From the NCBI GenBank assembly GCA_047967505.1, contig CM106540.1: DNA of 64,000 bases; one strand, 5' to 3'. The notes below the pieces were generated by a model. It ran no database searches and had not been told where the DNA came from. It worked only from the letters and a program-made list of their open reading frames with translations. A program made the position numbers and the translations under genes. This document shows positions 11,180 to 21,900 of this stretch, piece by piece (position 1 is the stretch's first letter; each line of letters opens with the position of its first letter). The DNA comes from Dipteris shenzhenensis (taxonomy: Eukaryota; Polypodiophyta; Polypodiopsida; Gleicheniales).

Positions 11180-11350
11180 AAGCCTGACCACCTGAGAGTA
11201 GCTATGAAAGCACCCAGGGGAGGTATTGACATGTAAAAGCCACACTTGACCACCTTAAGTAGCAATGCATGCACTAAGGGGAGGTGATGGATTTGTAACT
11301 CACATCTGACCACCTTGCAGTAGCCAAAGGATTATGGCACCAAGGGGAGG
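11180..11350 (+). promoter_or_regulatory. Polypurine tract with two upstream near-copies
   Basis: The functional PPT is AAGGGGAGG (11342-11350), touching the 3' LTR. Two related segments with AGGGGAGGT followed by TGAC/TGATGG occur near 11216 and 11277, at about 60-65 bp spacing, each within a repeated module containing a (T)CTGACCACCTT-like stretch. The extra copies look like a small tandem amplification of the PPT region. Confidence 0.7.
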
Positions 11351-11698
11351 TGTTGAGAGATATGGTGCCATGAGCACATGTAGAGTAAAGGTATGAGCAA
11401 AGGGAAAGCTGCCACATGGCATGGAGGAGATATCCCACATGTGAGCAAGCAAATGGATGTAAGTACCCTCACCTATAAAAGGGAGGTTCATTTGAAGGAA
11501 TATCAATCAAGCACTTTGCACTATCTCAAGATTCTCTTTATGAGTCCAAGCTAATCTATCTTGGAACCTAATTGACTTGAGATACATGTCATGAGCACTC
11601 TCTTCATCATGTTTGCACTTAGGTTGCATCCTCCTTAGATTAGTGTTGTATTAGGATGTTGTCTTAGTGACTAGGAGAGTATGATCCTCACTTTGTCA
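11351..11698 (+). repeat. 3' LTR of the non-autonomous element
   Basis: A 348-bp copy almost identical to the 5' LTR, followed by the GTTCA target duplication at 11699-11703. Confidence 0.93.
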
Positions 11699-11933
11699 GT
11701 TCAGAGATTCAAAGATTGTTTTTTCAATTGTGAGAATGCTCTTTAAAGTTTAGTTAAATGCATTTTTCATCTTTTATTTTGAGGATTGAGGTTATGATAC
11801 TTTGAAGTGGATTTCAAGTCATACTATCTTGTTGACTAGCTAACTAGTTGACTAGTGTGGATTCACCATAACAAGAGCTTACATGAAGGAAGAATATATC
11901 ATGAATTGCATGATGATTTCCAATGGATATGAT

Positions 11934-12409
11934 TGGAACAAAGGTTTCAACTACAACCATTATGATTCTTATTTTGAACATGCCTTAGTTATGGTTTCAG
12001 TATCTTTCATGATGTATGAAATGTACTTGCATTTGGTTGACCATACCTTGCCATACAATCATGACCCCCTCCTGTACAAGAGTAGACACTACCCTTCCAT
12101 GGCAAGTGGTAGGACCCTCTTTAGTCCATATGATTCACAAAATGTTTTTAAGGCTTGTACACTCAAAGAAGGCCATGGTAAATACAGGTTGGGGGTCCTT
12201 TCCTTCCGGAGCTAGGTTTACCTCCTAGACCGCCATATCCTTGGGAGCACCCTTCTTCCTGAGACTCTTGGCATGTTGGTATAAGATCTTGTGATCCTCA
12301 ATTGTGTAGGCCTTGTAGTGGGCTGGTAATTGTTATAGGTCTTAGCCGAGCCGAGCTTTTGGATAAAGGGAGTTTTGATTCTGAAGGGGGCTCTTTCATT
12401 GCACTTATA
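11934..12409. other. Unique stretch flanking the 276-bp array, no recognised gene
   Basis: A frame running out of the last repeat unit (ATG 11883 to 12215) contains NHYDSYFEHALVMVSVSFMM and ends in LGVLSFRS. I do not recognise it, and part of it is repeat-derived. On the reverse strand a short frame starts at 12451. Nothing here is strong enough to call a gene. Confidence 0.35.
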
Positions 12410-12678
12410 GAGCCAACTGGGGAGGTTATTTTTCTCACCATGGCTCCCCAATTGGAAGAGAACTTAGGTTCAGCAATCCTGGCACTTACATATGCTAGCC
12501 AATGGAGGTCTAATTTGACTCTTATTGTCCCTTTGCTCACCTCATGGGGTTTGAGCATATTAAACATTCTAAGCGGGACCACCGGGGTCATTCCCTTGAG
12601 CTCGGGTGTTGTGATATGGAACCCTATTCTCTCTAGAACATCAATGTTGTCTAAGATGTGCATCCAGTTATGAGCCAA
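12298..12678 (-). CDS. Unrecognised reverse-strand ORF overlapping a duplication
   Basis: The 126-codon frame starts MAHNWMHILDNIDVLERIG and includes MFNMLKPHEVSKGTIRVK and a Lys/Ser/Pro-rich end. The opposite strand is also open over the same span, but the reverse frame has the more protein-like composition. The second, shortened copy of this DNA (12672-12898) repeats its N-terminal coding part. No family is recognised; it could be a transposon accessory fragment. Confidence 0.25.
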   Translation of the reverse strand: MAHNWMHILDNIDVLERIGFHITTPELKGMTPVVPLRMFNMLKPHEVSKGTIRVKLDLHWLAYVSARIAEPKFSSNWGAMVRKITSPVGSISAMKEPPSESKLPLSKSSARLRPITITSPLQGLHN

Positions 12679-12898
12679 CTGGGGAGGTTATTTTTCTCAC
12701 CATGGCTCCCCAATTGGAAGAGAACTTAGGTTCAGCAATCCTGGCACTTACATATGCTAGCCAATGGAGGTCTAATTTGACTCTTATTGTCCCTTTGCTC
12801 ACCTCATGGGGTCATTCCCTTGAGCTCGGGTGTTGTGATATGGAACCCTATTCTCTCTAGAACATCAATGTTGTCTAAGATGTGCATCCAGTTATGAG
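12410..12898. repeat. 262-bp direct duplication with a 37-bp internal deletion
   Basis: GAGCCAACTGGGGAGG begins units at 12410 and 12672. The second unit is nearly identical, but it jumps from CCTCATGGGG straight to TCATTCCCTTGAG and loses about 37 bp. The deletion ends share GGGGT, consistent with slippage or microhomology repair. Confidence 0.85.
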
Positions 12899-12899
12899 A

Positions 12900-14404
12900 G
12901 AATTTTGGCTCAAGAAGAGGTGCATACCAAAATTCATCGGACTCTTTTTCATCCTCTTCCCTCTCACAGTGTTGGAACAACTTTAGGGATGCGGTCCGGA
13001 TGGTTGTGTCAGATTCTGTGGCAAAAAGGTGTCCTTACAATGGGTGGGCCTAGTAGGTGCAAGCAGCAAAGGAGTTATAACAATGTGTCACCATCATCTA
13101 AGTTAGATGAAAGCATCACAATCTTAGTTCTACTCTTCTTTCAAGCTAGCATGTAGAATAGCTAGAAGACCTTGTGCCAATCATGTGACTTGAGGCCACT
13201 AAGCTTATTGTCCTTTGTAAATTATCCCCTCAGGAAATGCATGTGTCCCATGGGCATCCAAAAAGATGCAATACCCCCTAGACCCTTGCCTCCTCTACCT
13301 TGGAAAAGATCCATGGGGCCTTTGGGAGAACAATTTGTGAAGGACGCCCTTGGGCTCTTGAACCGCCCTCCTGAATTGTAGAACCAAGCTCTTAAGTTCT
13401 ACGTACATGCTCTTGGGGCCACAAGTGAGGCATCCTACCCACTTCGTGCAAGTCTTCTCACACTCGCACATAAGAACATGTGTTGTGTTCTCGGGATGAT
13501 GGGACAATCTATTAGGACCTTCACCTGGATCAACAACTCCCCTAGAAAAGCATGTCTCTAGCACTGTGCTCCACACTCTAGGCAATTAACCAAATTGCCA
13601 TACTCGTGACAAAACAAAATACAATCATTAGGGCAAGCATGGATGGTGTCATAATCCATCCGAACCATCCCCAACATCTTCTTTGCTTCATCTCTGGAAT
13701 TGGGCATGGTATTTGGGACTAGAAACATCTTTCTGGAGCCACCTATTACAATTTGCATATCCAGGAAACCTTGTGAAAGAGATGCTAATTAATTAAAACA
13801 ATTAGGAACGAGATACCAAGATCAAGGCTCCAAACCTCATCAAGCCTGAGACACTTGTGTCTGACCATCCATACTTTGCTTGTTGCAAATTCAAGATCGA
13901 GAGGCAAGCTCATAGTTTTGATATCCTTGCACCATAATACAATAGTGCTGATGCCAAATCTGGCATCATGGCCCCATGCTCAAACATCTCATCCCCTTTT
14001 CCCGTGGTGCCTCGAAAAAAATAATCCATCATGTCTACCATACCATCATCCTACTCTAGAGGATCATCCTCAAGATCATCTTGCTCGAACTGGGGTTGTG
14101 GTGCACGTGCTCCCTCACTACACTTCTCATCCTATATAACGTAATGACGAAAGGTTAGTGTCTGCAACAAGGACAAGCAATATAAATGTCCATGAATCAT
14201 CCAAATATCATTGGTTTACCAATAATGCACTAGCATGTCGACCAATATTTTCTGGTGGCACCTCTCCATACCTCTGCAAGTGGCGCATGACAATATGGCA
14301 CTCATGATGAACCTCTCACTTGCAATGTGTGCAAGGACAAAGCTATCTCTCACGAAGCCACTCCAAACTCCTGAGAGGTGGCCCGTTATCCGATGAGCTA
14401 TCAC
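12900..14404 (-). pseudogene. Decayed TNP2 (Transposase_21) CACTA gene, copy 4
   Basis: Reading leftward, collinear blocks match the intact TNP2: the N-terminal Cys-rich region (14404-14216, with SERFIMSAILSCATC), GWSDTSVSGLMR near 13870, MPNSRDEAKKMLGM and DYDTIHACPNDCILFCHEYG (13758-13560), a block equivalent to the HFPIIARIQHMF region (about 13500-13440), then a jump of roughly 900 bp relative to the intact gene, then NKLSGLKSHDWHKV (about 13165-13215) and the following exon. The missing part contains the conserved MDGVNPF transposase core. Frameshifts and stops are scattered. It is a relic or a non-autonomous derivative. Confidence 0.8.
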
Positions 14405-15150
14405 TACTCATCCTTTCCACCTGAATGCATCCAAAACCTTCCCCCCAAGTCAAGTCAATTACCCAAATCTCCCCAATTCCCTCAAACCCACTAATCCCTC
14501 TCTCTCTCCAAACACCCCAGGGCCCAAGTCCCCCCTATTTCCCTTCAAACACCCACCAAGCCCCAAGCCCCCAAGCCCCCCCAAAAACCCTAAACCCTAA
14601 ACCCCCAGAAAACCTATGTTTTGTCATCGATATAGGAATTGGTATATACTGATGACCATACCGATGAACTACTTTTATATATATCCACTTTCATACCGAT
14701 GCCCATGCCGACAGATTCTGGGAACCAAAAGCCTGTGACGTTCGTCGCGTGATGCCATTTGATTTTTTGTGCATTCTCATCCCTCGCTTTTGCCATTCAC
14801 CTTGCGATTGACCGCAAGCCTTGCCTCCTCATTCCTACCTCCTCCCATCCCCCTCCCACCTCTCCATCCTCTCCTACATTGTCCCTCTTCACCTACAAGA
14901 CTTGCTGCAACTCCCTCTCCATCTCAAGGAAAGAATTCTTCTCTTTCCCTTCTATTTCAAGTTTTTTTGGTTTCTTTGTATTTATTCTACCTCTTCTCTT
15001 GTTTCCCTTCCTCTACTTTCACTTTCCCTACCTTTCTCTTAAGTTTCTGTCCTCCTTTGCTTTATTTTTCTTTCTTAAAGGAAGAAACAATACATGAAAG
15101 CTCTACCTACTATTTTTGTGCTTTCTCCTTGTTTGTAGGCTTCTAACACC
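14405..15150. other. C/CT-rich intergenic stretch upstream of the TNP2 relic
   Basis: CCCCAAGCCCC-rich sequence contains a short CCCTAAACCCTAAA run (about 14588-14604). Four ACCGATG-like steps follow at 14640-14720, reminiscent of CACTA subterminal words, then CT-rich sequence to 15100. By position it could be the decayed central promoter region of CACTA copy 4. Overlapping open frames are low-complexity artefacts. Confidence 0.4.
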
Positions 15151-15179
15151 ATATTAGAGAATTTGGGAAAATCCTAATA

Positions 15180-15490
15180 ATTTGGGAATTTTTGAGGGGT
15201 TTTAATTATGTAACATTCAATGTTTTTCATTGATTTTTCCCATAGATTTGGTAGTCCATCCAAATCTTGCAAATGTGCATGGTTTGCATCAACATAAATA
15301 AAATGTCAAATGTTGAGGTTTCGACCAATGCATGGTATTTTTTGAGGGGTTGCAATTACAATGCATTGAGTGCACTCCATTGACTTTATCCCTAGATTTG
15401 GCCGTGTATATGAAACTCACAATTTGGAGTATACATGTTTTGCATTAGCTGGGGAAAAAACATCATATGTTTGAGTTTAACGAAGCATTT
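15180..15490. repeat. Diverged direct duplication, about 150 bp
   Basis: TTTTTGAGGGGTT... starts near 15190 and again near 15338. The two copies share GAGGGGTT, a CATTGA step, CCCATAGATTTGG versus CCCTAGATTTGG, and end in TGCATGGTTTGCAT versus TACATGTTTTGCAT. Divergence is substantial, so this is an old duplication. From 15490 to 15790 the sequence is A-rich and I see nothing recognisable. Confidence 0.55.
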
Positions 15491-15797
15491 TTTGCCTCTT
15501 CTCGAAAAAAGGTGGTGTTCAAAAACACCATTTTAGTTTAGTTGGAGAAAAAGTAAGAATGCAACACTAGTCCTTGATATTTTGTCGAGTGTGCAGAACT
15601 TGCAACCACAAAGCAATGGTCCGTAAAAAAAAGGATAAAGAAAAAAGATCAATGTCATACCTTCCAAATATTTGTCAGTATTCAATTAAATTATCATTGT
15701 GCAAGGAAAAAAAATTCATGCTTTTCAAGTACCTTCACTCCATTGTGGAGTCAACATCAAAGTCAGAATTTATTCTATGAGATAAACTAGATAAAGC

Positions 15798-18700
15798 TCA
15801 CTTGCGTGCAATGGTTGGTATCTTCACCTTGATGGGGAGGTTGCTGCTGTTCGAGGAAACCTTCTTTGAGAGGTTACTTTTTGGAACCCATGACCATACA
15901 ATAGCATAAATAGATTCGCAACGTGGAGGATCACCTTTATTGCACATCCAAATCTTGTTCCAACAATCTGCATGTACCTCCTCAATTTGTGCATTGTGTC
16001 TTTTGCATATAGGTGCCCAATATTGTATGAAAACCTTCTTGAAATTTTTAGATTTATTATTCTTATGTACATCAGTTTGAGAAATGCCTAGCCAAATTGG
16101 GTAAATTTTTTTTGCTGGTCGGACCAAAAGAAAGTGTCCTTTTTGTACATCAACCATTGGATCAAATGATTGTTTTGGCTTTTTCCTTTGAGGTCCACAG
16201 TAGTGATCATTCAACACTTCAATTCCTTGAAACTCATCGTTTTCATTATCAACTACTTGCACACAATCAATATGTTGCGTCTTTGGCCAAAATCTCTCAT
16301 ACATGCCCTCTACACTATTGTTTGGTTTATCAAACTCATCAATCATGTTCTTCTAGTACTTCACTACCGGCTTGTAAAACTTTGTGAAAGATGCTTCTGG
16401 ACCTTGCAGGTGCACCCATTTTTCCCAAAAGTGTACATACTCCTTGATACCAACTATCACATCTAAGTGATCCTTCACATACTTAAACATGGTTACACAA
16501 GGCAGCTCTCCACTTGGTAGCATTGGATGACCATTTGGATGTCTCTTCCACAACTCAATGCCACCTTCACTTGGTTGCCAATCTAATGATTGTGGATGCA
16601 CTTTATATTGCATGATAGGAACTTCATTTTGCATAAAGGACTCATATTGGAGAGGCTTTGAGTGTCCCACTAAAGCATCTTACCCATCGCATAGGCATCC
16701 ATCAACATAGCTCTTGAAATCAGGGACTTCCGCTACCAAAAATGGCATTGGAGAAGACTCCTCACATTGTCTAAAAGTATCCATGAGATGTGCAAATGCC
16801 AATGTTCTTAACCTCTCTCAAAACCCGCTAAACATCGCATCAATATCCTCATGTGTATGCCCAACCATCAAGAATCCCAATTGAATTGACTTGAAAATCC
16901 CTCGAGCAACAAGTAATGATAGGTATACAAACAAGTACCTATTCTTGTTTTCAGAACCACAATTATCCAACTCCAACAATAGGTGTTCGGGTAGTTTCTT
17001 ATAAGGATTTTCTTGATGGGAACTTCCAAGTCCAAGGTCTTTGAATGTTCCACCCACTGCTCCAAGATGAAGTTGTTGCTTGTCATTAGAAACATAGTGA
17101 GAATCCAATGCTTCTCTTGAGGTTAGTGCGTTTAGCAGAGCGTTGTCAGACCTTGGCATCCCATCATGTACCAAATCTCCAAGTGCATGGTTATCAAATC
17201 TTTGAAGATTTCTCAAACACAAAGCCAATGAACCAATTGTGAAGTTAGGATCTGACGGCCACAAGGATAAAGAAAAGTGACCATAACATCCTTGACCATG
17301 TCCATGTGTTATCATGCCAGTCAAAGCCACTAGGAGCTGAAAGGATTTGTGTGTGTCCTTTGAACTATTGCATAATCTAGGGATGGCTGTCTTCTTTTGG
17401 TCCATCTTATCATGGATAATGCACAAGTAATGTTTGAGGATACATTTCAAAAAATCTATGCCAAGTGTAGTATACATTTCTACAACCTTTTTTGTTGTAA
17501 TATGTGCTTTCTTCTATCTTCCATCAACTTATTATGTTCATTTTGGCATTTTGTCGCTGCAAGTTGAGCCTTGATTGCACTACATTAACCAGACTCAGAG
17601 AATTCACTTGTTTTTAACAAAGTTACATGCTTGAATTCAAAGTTCCATATGTGGTTGAACGTGGAAGTTGACATCTCCTTACAACCCAAACTATGCTTTA
17701 ACTGCATGTTAACCTCATAGAGAATATCAACTTGCTTGTATACATCCGGTATCACCAATTGTGTTTCCCTTGATCCATCCTGAAGTGTTCTACTTTTGTG
17801 TGGCATACGCTCAGAATTGTTATCCACAAAATCTTGGATTATGGCTCTACCTAGGTCCCAACCTCTCCGCACAATTCCTTTATTACCATGCATGCACCTT
17901 TGTATACCAATTTCAAATTGCTCCCTATATCAATAAAATGTTGTTTTTGGAATACCATGCATTTCATACCATGCTCTACAACAAACTTGAATACCATTCA
18001 ATTAAAAGACATATTTAACCGCCCATTGTCATCTTTTCGACAAGCAACCCCAAGAGTGTCATATACATAATTGGTGCGAGCCTCCAAAACTTTGGCCCAA
18101 ATACTCTATGCATAATTTGGATATCATTTGACGATTGGCGAATTGACAAAAATTTTGTTTACAACAATCAATCATAGATACTTTTGTGATTGCATCCCTT
18201 GTGAGTCTAGATGATGCTAATGGCATGCCGTGTTTTTTAGCTTTCCTCTTTATCATGCAGTAACGCCTCTTTTTTGTGGATTTTCCATTGGGTCCTCATC
18301 TTCCATGTACTTTTTCCCAGAACCACTTGGAAAATTCATGGTGTCATCGATTCTTAATGAAGTTCCATCTAAAAAGGTTATTTGTGCCTGATACATCACT
18401 ATGATACTTTTCAATTCCCACACCTAGATTACCTTCACCAAGCATCTCAAAATTTATAGGTCCAAATGGGTAGACATACAAAACAACACCCTCTGCAATG
18501 CTCTTGGTTTTTTGCTCATCCCATATTAAAACTTTCTTGTCCTTCCATGATTCTCGAATGGAAAATTCATCATATTCACATAGAGGTTCAACATCAATGG
18601 TATCTGATGTTATATCATTCATTGGTACAATAGCTCCATTGACATTGTCCACACAACTCATTGATCGTGCTTTCCAACGAACAACACTACCCAAAGCCTC

Positions 18701-18903
18701 ATAGACTAAGAATGCATCCATTGTAGGAAACTTTCATCCATACAAATATCAATTGCCACCAATACATTGTTTTCTCCCAAGGGCACACCTTGGCACATGT
18801 CATCATGTGATGTAGAGAATATTGTCCCAATGGCAACAATCTTTCCACTGACAAGCAAGTTGACTTTAACTCCCACTTTCAATGTGGCACCTGCATAGTA
18901 CAT
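15798..18903 (-). pseudogene. Large decayed gene: Tnp1/DUF8039-like N-terminus plus DUF7869-like core
   Basis: Read leftward. 18903-18640 resembles the Tnp1/En-Spm or DUF8039 type of plant transposon-associated domain, with VGVKVNLLVSGKIVAIGTI, GVPLGENNVLV and EALGSVVRW. 18256-17585 holds a Cys-containing stretch and a segment with GIQVCCRAWYEMHGIPKTTF. 17477-16818 has DNCGSENKNRYLFVYL and MVGHTHEDIDAMFSGF, the signature of DUF7869-type proteins, whose D...GHTxxDID layout suggests a nuclease/transposase-like fold. 16670-15798 is an unfamiliar C-terminal part. Frames shift near 18715 and 18000, and stops lie near 17930, 17586 and 16675, so no single product survives unless introns remove them. 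It is probably a transposase-like gene; the family assignment is from memory of motifs. Confidence 0.6.
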
Positions 18904-18949
18904 AGCATTTGTTATAGTTTAATATTGATATCTGATGGTGTGACTTAGG

Positions 18950-21900
18950 ATGAAAATGCTTTACAAGATTTCATTGCAAGGCCAAATCTTCCTAAACCTT
19001 AGTGCTTTGAATTTTAGGCAGCAAAATTTGGCTACATGGCCAAATCTTCACAGACCATGGTGCTTTGAAAGGGAGATAACAAGATTTGTCCACACAACTA
19101 AATCTCTCAAGACACTGGTGCTTTCAAGAAGCCATCAAGATTTATCCACACATCCAAATCTACTTAGACCTTGGTGCTTTGAAAGAAGCCAAATCTCCAC
19201 ATACCCTGGTGCTTTGAAAGAAGCCCACAAGATTTGGCCACAGGGTCAAATCTCCCCAGACCCTGGTGCTTTGAAAGGAGCCAACAAGATTTGGTCACAT
19301 GGCCAAATTTCCTAAGACACAAGTGCTTTGAAAGAAGCAATAAGATTTGGCCACATAGCCAAATCTGCTCAGACCTTGGTGCTTTCAAAGAAGCTAGCAA
19401 GATTTGGATGCACAGCCAAATCCTTCAAGACCTTGGTGACTTCTTTCAAAGCACTGAGAAGATTTGGTTGTGGCATTCTTTCAAACTTGGGGAGATTTGG
19501 TCTTGTGGCCAAATCTTGTAGGCTTCTTTCAAAGCACTAGAATATGGGGAGTTTTGGCCGTGCAACCTCCTCTTGCGTGCTTCTTTCAAATCACTAGGTT
19601 CTGGGAGATTTGGCCGTGTGGCCAAATCTCTCAAAGCATTAGGGTTTGGGAAGATTTTGGAGTGCTGTGAAATGTTGCTAGCTTCTTTCAAATCAGTAGG
19701 AAGATTTGGCCACATGGCCAAATCTTCAAACGTTAAATTTAAAAATTGAAAATATGGAAATTTAAAATTTAAAGTTCAAAATTCAAAATTCAATTTTTAA
19801 AATGTAAGTTTCAAGTTTTAAATTTTGAAATTCGAATCTAAAGATCCTACTTTCAAAAAAATCGTATAGACTTTTCATGATTCACGCTATCACACTTTAA
19901 AATCATACTATTACTTTAAAAGCAAACCAGAAAATCTAAAACTATTAAAAAACCAAATTTTTAAAAGGCAAAGCTAAACAAACCTTTTAAACCAATCATA
20001 AAAAGTAAACCTATGAGAAGGAATTGAATTCATCTTCATGGGGGATCAAGTGCTAGGCTCACCTTGTTCTCTCCCTTCCTAGATCTCAAATGTGTAACTA
20101 GGGTGGTTTGAGAGCCTTAGGACAACGTCTTAGATGGGGTAGTTCTTGGAAAACACTCCTCCACCCTTGGTTAGCTAATTGCAAGCAAAAAAGTTCAAAA
20201 CTATGTCAAAATAAGAGGTCCTGGGAGGCTACCCATCCCAAATTTGTCCTAACAGTGTGCACTTAACTATGTAGGTTTTAAACTTCCATTACCAATGAAA
20301 CTCTCCATAGATTCCACACTCAAAAGTGGAATTAGAAAGAGGTCCTTTTTTTTTTTTGGCTCTACATGCTTTTGGGGAGATTACTCCTTCCCCCCAAAAG
20401 CATGCTTTTTTTGGGTGATTGCTTCTCCTCTTCTCTCCCACTCACCCTCCTCCTCCTCACAGTTTCTCCTCCTCCATCCGTCCGTCCTATTCCTGCTGCT
20501 CCACTCCGCTTGCGCTTCTCCTCTTCGTCTGTCCTTGTGTCCTTCCATCTTTTCCATCCACTGATACGAATACTTGTTGCCAAAAACTCTAGATTGCACA
20601 GGGAACACGAACAATCCCTTCACCATCGCCACCTCCTTCTTCCTCCTCATCCCCCTCCTCTTCCTCACCTGCACCAGCTCCTTCCTCAGCTCCCTCAAAC
20701 ATACCCTTAGCGTCAGCCACCTGAACCTCACCTTGCTCACCCTCACTCCCCTCTCGCTCGCCCTCTACTCCATCCACCCCACCGACTCGCTCTCGTAGTC
20801 GTACATCATCACTAGCCTCCCGCTCTCCTCCTACAAATACACATCTGCCAGTAGTTGGAATGTCACCCCCCGACTCTCAGTGAACACCATGCTGTAGTCT
20901 GACTCTTGGATGTTGAGGTACTCCATAATCCTCTTCTAGACATCGCACTCCATTGTCCCCTCCGGTGTGGCCGTAAGATCTCCCATATGCCATCACAAGC
21001 ATTCCTGCTCCCCGGCCTTAGTAGTGGAGTAGGATTTGTGGTTTCTGGCGCTCTTCTCTCCGCACTTCTCCCCTTTGGCTCCTCTTCCATTTGCTAGCAA
21101 GAAAGACAACTCCTACAATTGCTATAGATACTCTCTCTACTGCTCCTACAATTGCTTGAAATCCAAAGAGCACAAGCTCACGAACAACAATGGCTACTCA
21201 ATCATCCAAGTAAGAAAATGAAAGAAATCAAAAGTGTACCTAATTCTTGCATGTTCTCCATTTTTTCCATTTCGAAACACCACGATTTGAAAGAAAGAGT
21301 CTTGTAAGAATAGGACTCTCGAAGTGTGATTTGAAAGTAGGGTCTTTATTATATGATTTGACTTTTAGATCTTGAAATTTGAAATTTGAATTTTGTATCT
21401 AAGATTCAAAATTTCAATTTTGAATTTTGAATTTTAAATTTTGAATCTAAGATTTTGAATTTTGAATTTTGAAATTTTTAGATTTGAAATTTGAATCTTA
21501 AGATTTGAATTTTGAATTTTAAATGGGGAGATTTGGCCATGCGGCCAAATCTTCTTAGCTTCTTTCAAAACATATAAGATTTGGCCATACGGCCAAATCT
21601 TCCTAGACCTTGGTGATTTGAAAGAAGCTATAAAGATTTGGCATCGCAACTAAATCTTCCTAAACCTTGCTGCTTTGAAAAGATTTGGCCACATAACCAA
21701 ATCTTCCTAGACACTCATGATTAGAAAGAAGATAGCAAGATTTGGCTGCATGGCCAAATCTCCCTAGACCCTCATGACTAGAAAGAAGCTAGCAAGATTC
21801 AACCGCATGGCCAAATCTCCCTAGACCCTCGTGATTAGAAAGAAGCTAGCAAGATTTGGTCGCACGGCAAAATCTCCTTAGACCCAAGTGATTTAAAAGA

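Larger units (their letters stand above)
9112..11698 (+). mobile_element. Young non-autonomous LTR retrotransposon (TRIM/LARD-like)
   Basis: It has two 348-bp LTRs (9112-9459 and 11351-11698), each running TGTTGAGAG to CTTTGTCA, a primer-binding site directly after the left LTR, a purine tract directly before the right LTR, and a perfect 5-bp target duplication GTTCA (9107-9111 and 11699-11703). By eye the LTRs differ at one base (C at about 9147, T in the right copy). The 1.9-kb interior has no gag or pol similarity, so it would have to be mobilised in trans. At 2.6 kb it sits between classical TRIMs and LARDs. Confidence 0.95.
8241..11933. repeat. 276-bp tandem repeat, four copies (fourth split)
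   Basis: Units begin ACTAAATTCTAAGGTGATGC at 8241, 8517, 8793 and 9069, giving an exact 276-bp period and near identity. The fourth unit is interrupted after 9111 by an LTR element and resumes at 11704, running to about 11933. Each unit carries CTAGCTAACTAGTTGACTAG and an AT-rich centre. The near identity of the units implies recent amplification. The last unit runs into unique sequence (GATATGATTGGAACAAAGG), so the array probably expanded from that locus. Confidence 0.9.

Noticed and set aside
8241-11933. Possible CRISPR-like or replication iteron array
   Set aside because: Units are 276 bp, contiguous and without variable spacers; this is a eukaryotic tandem repeat.
12302-12673. Forward 123-codon frame
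   Set aside because: It fully overlaps a reverse frame with more plausible composition, and neither is recognised. Only the reverse one was listed, at low confidence.
14588-14604. CCCTAAACCCTAAA resembling plant telomere repeat
   Set aside because: Only about two units lie within generally C-rich sequence, which is too short to support an interstitial telomere.
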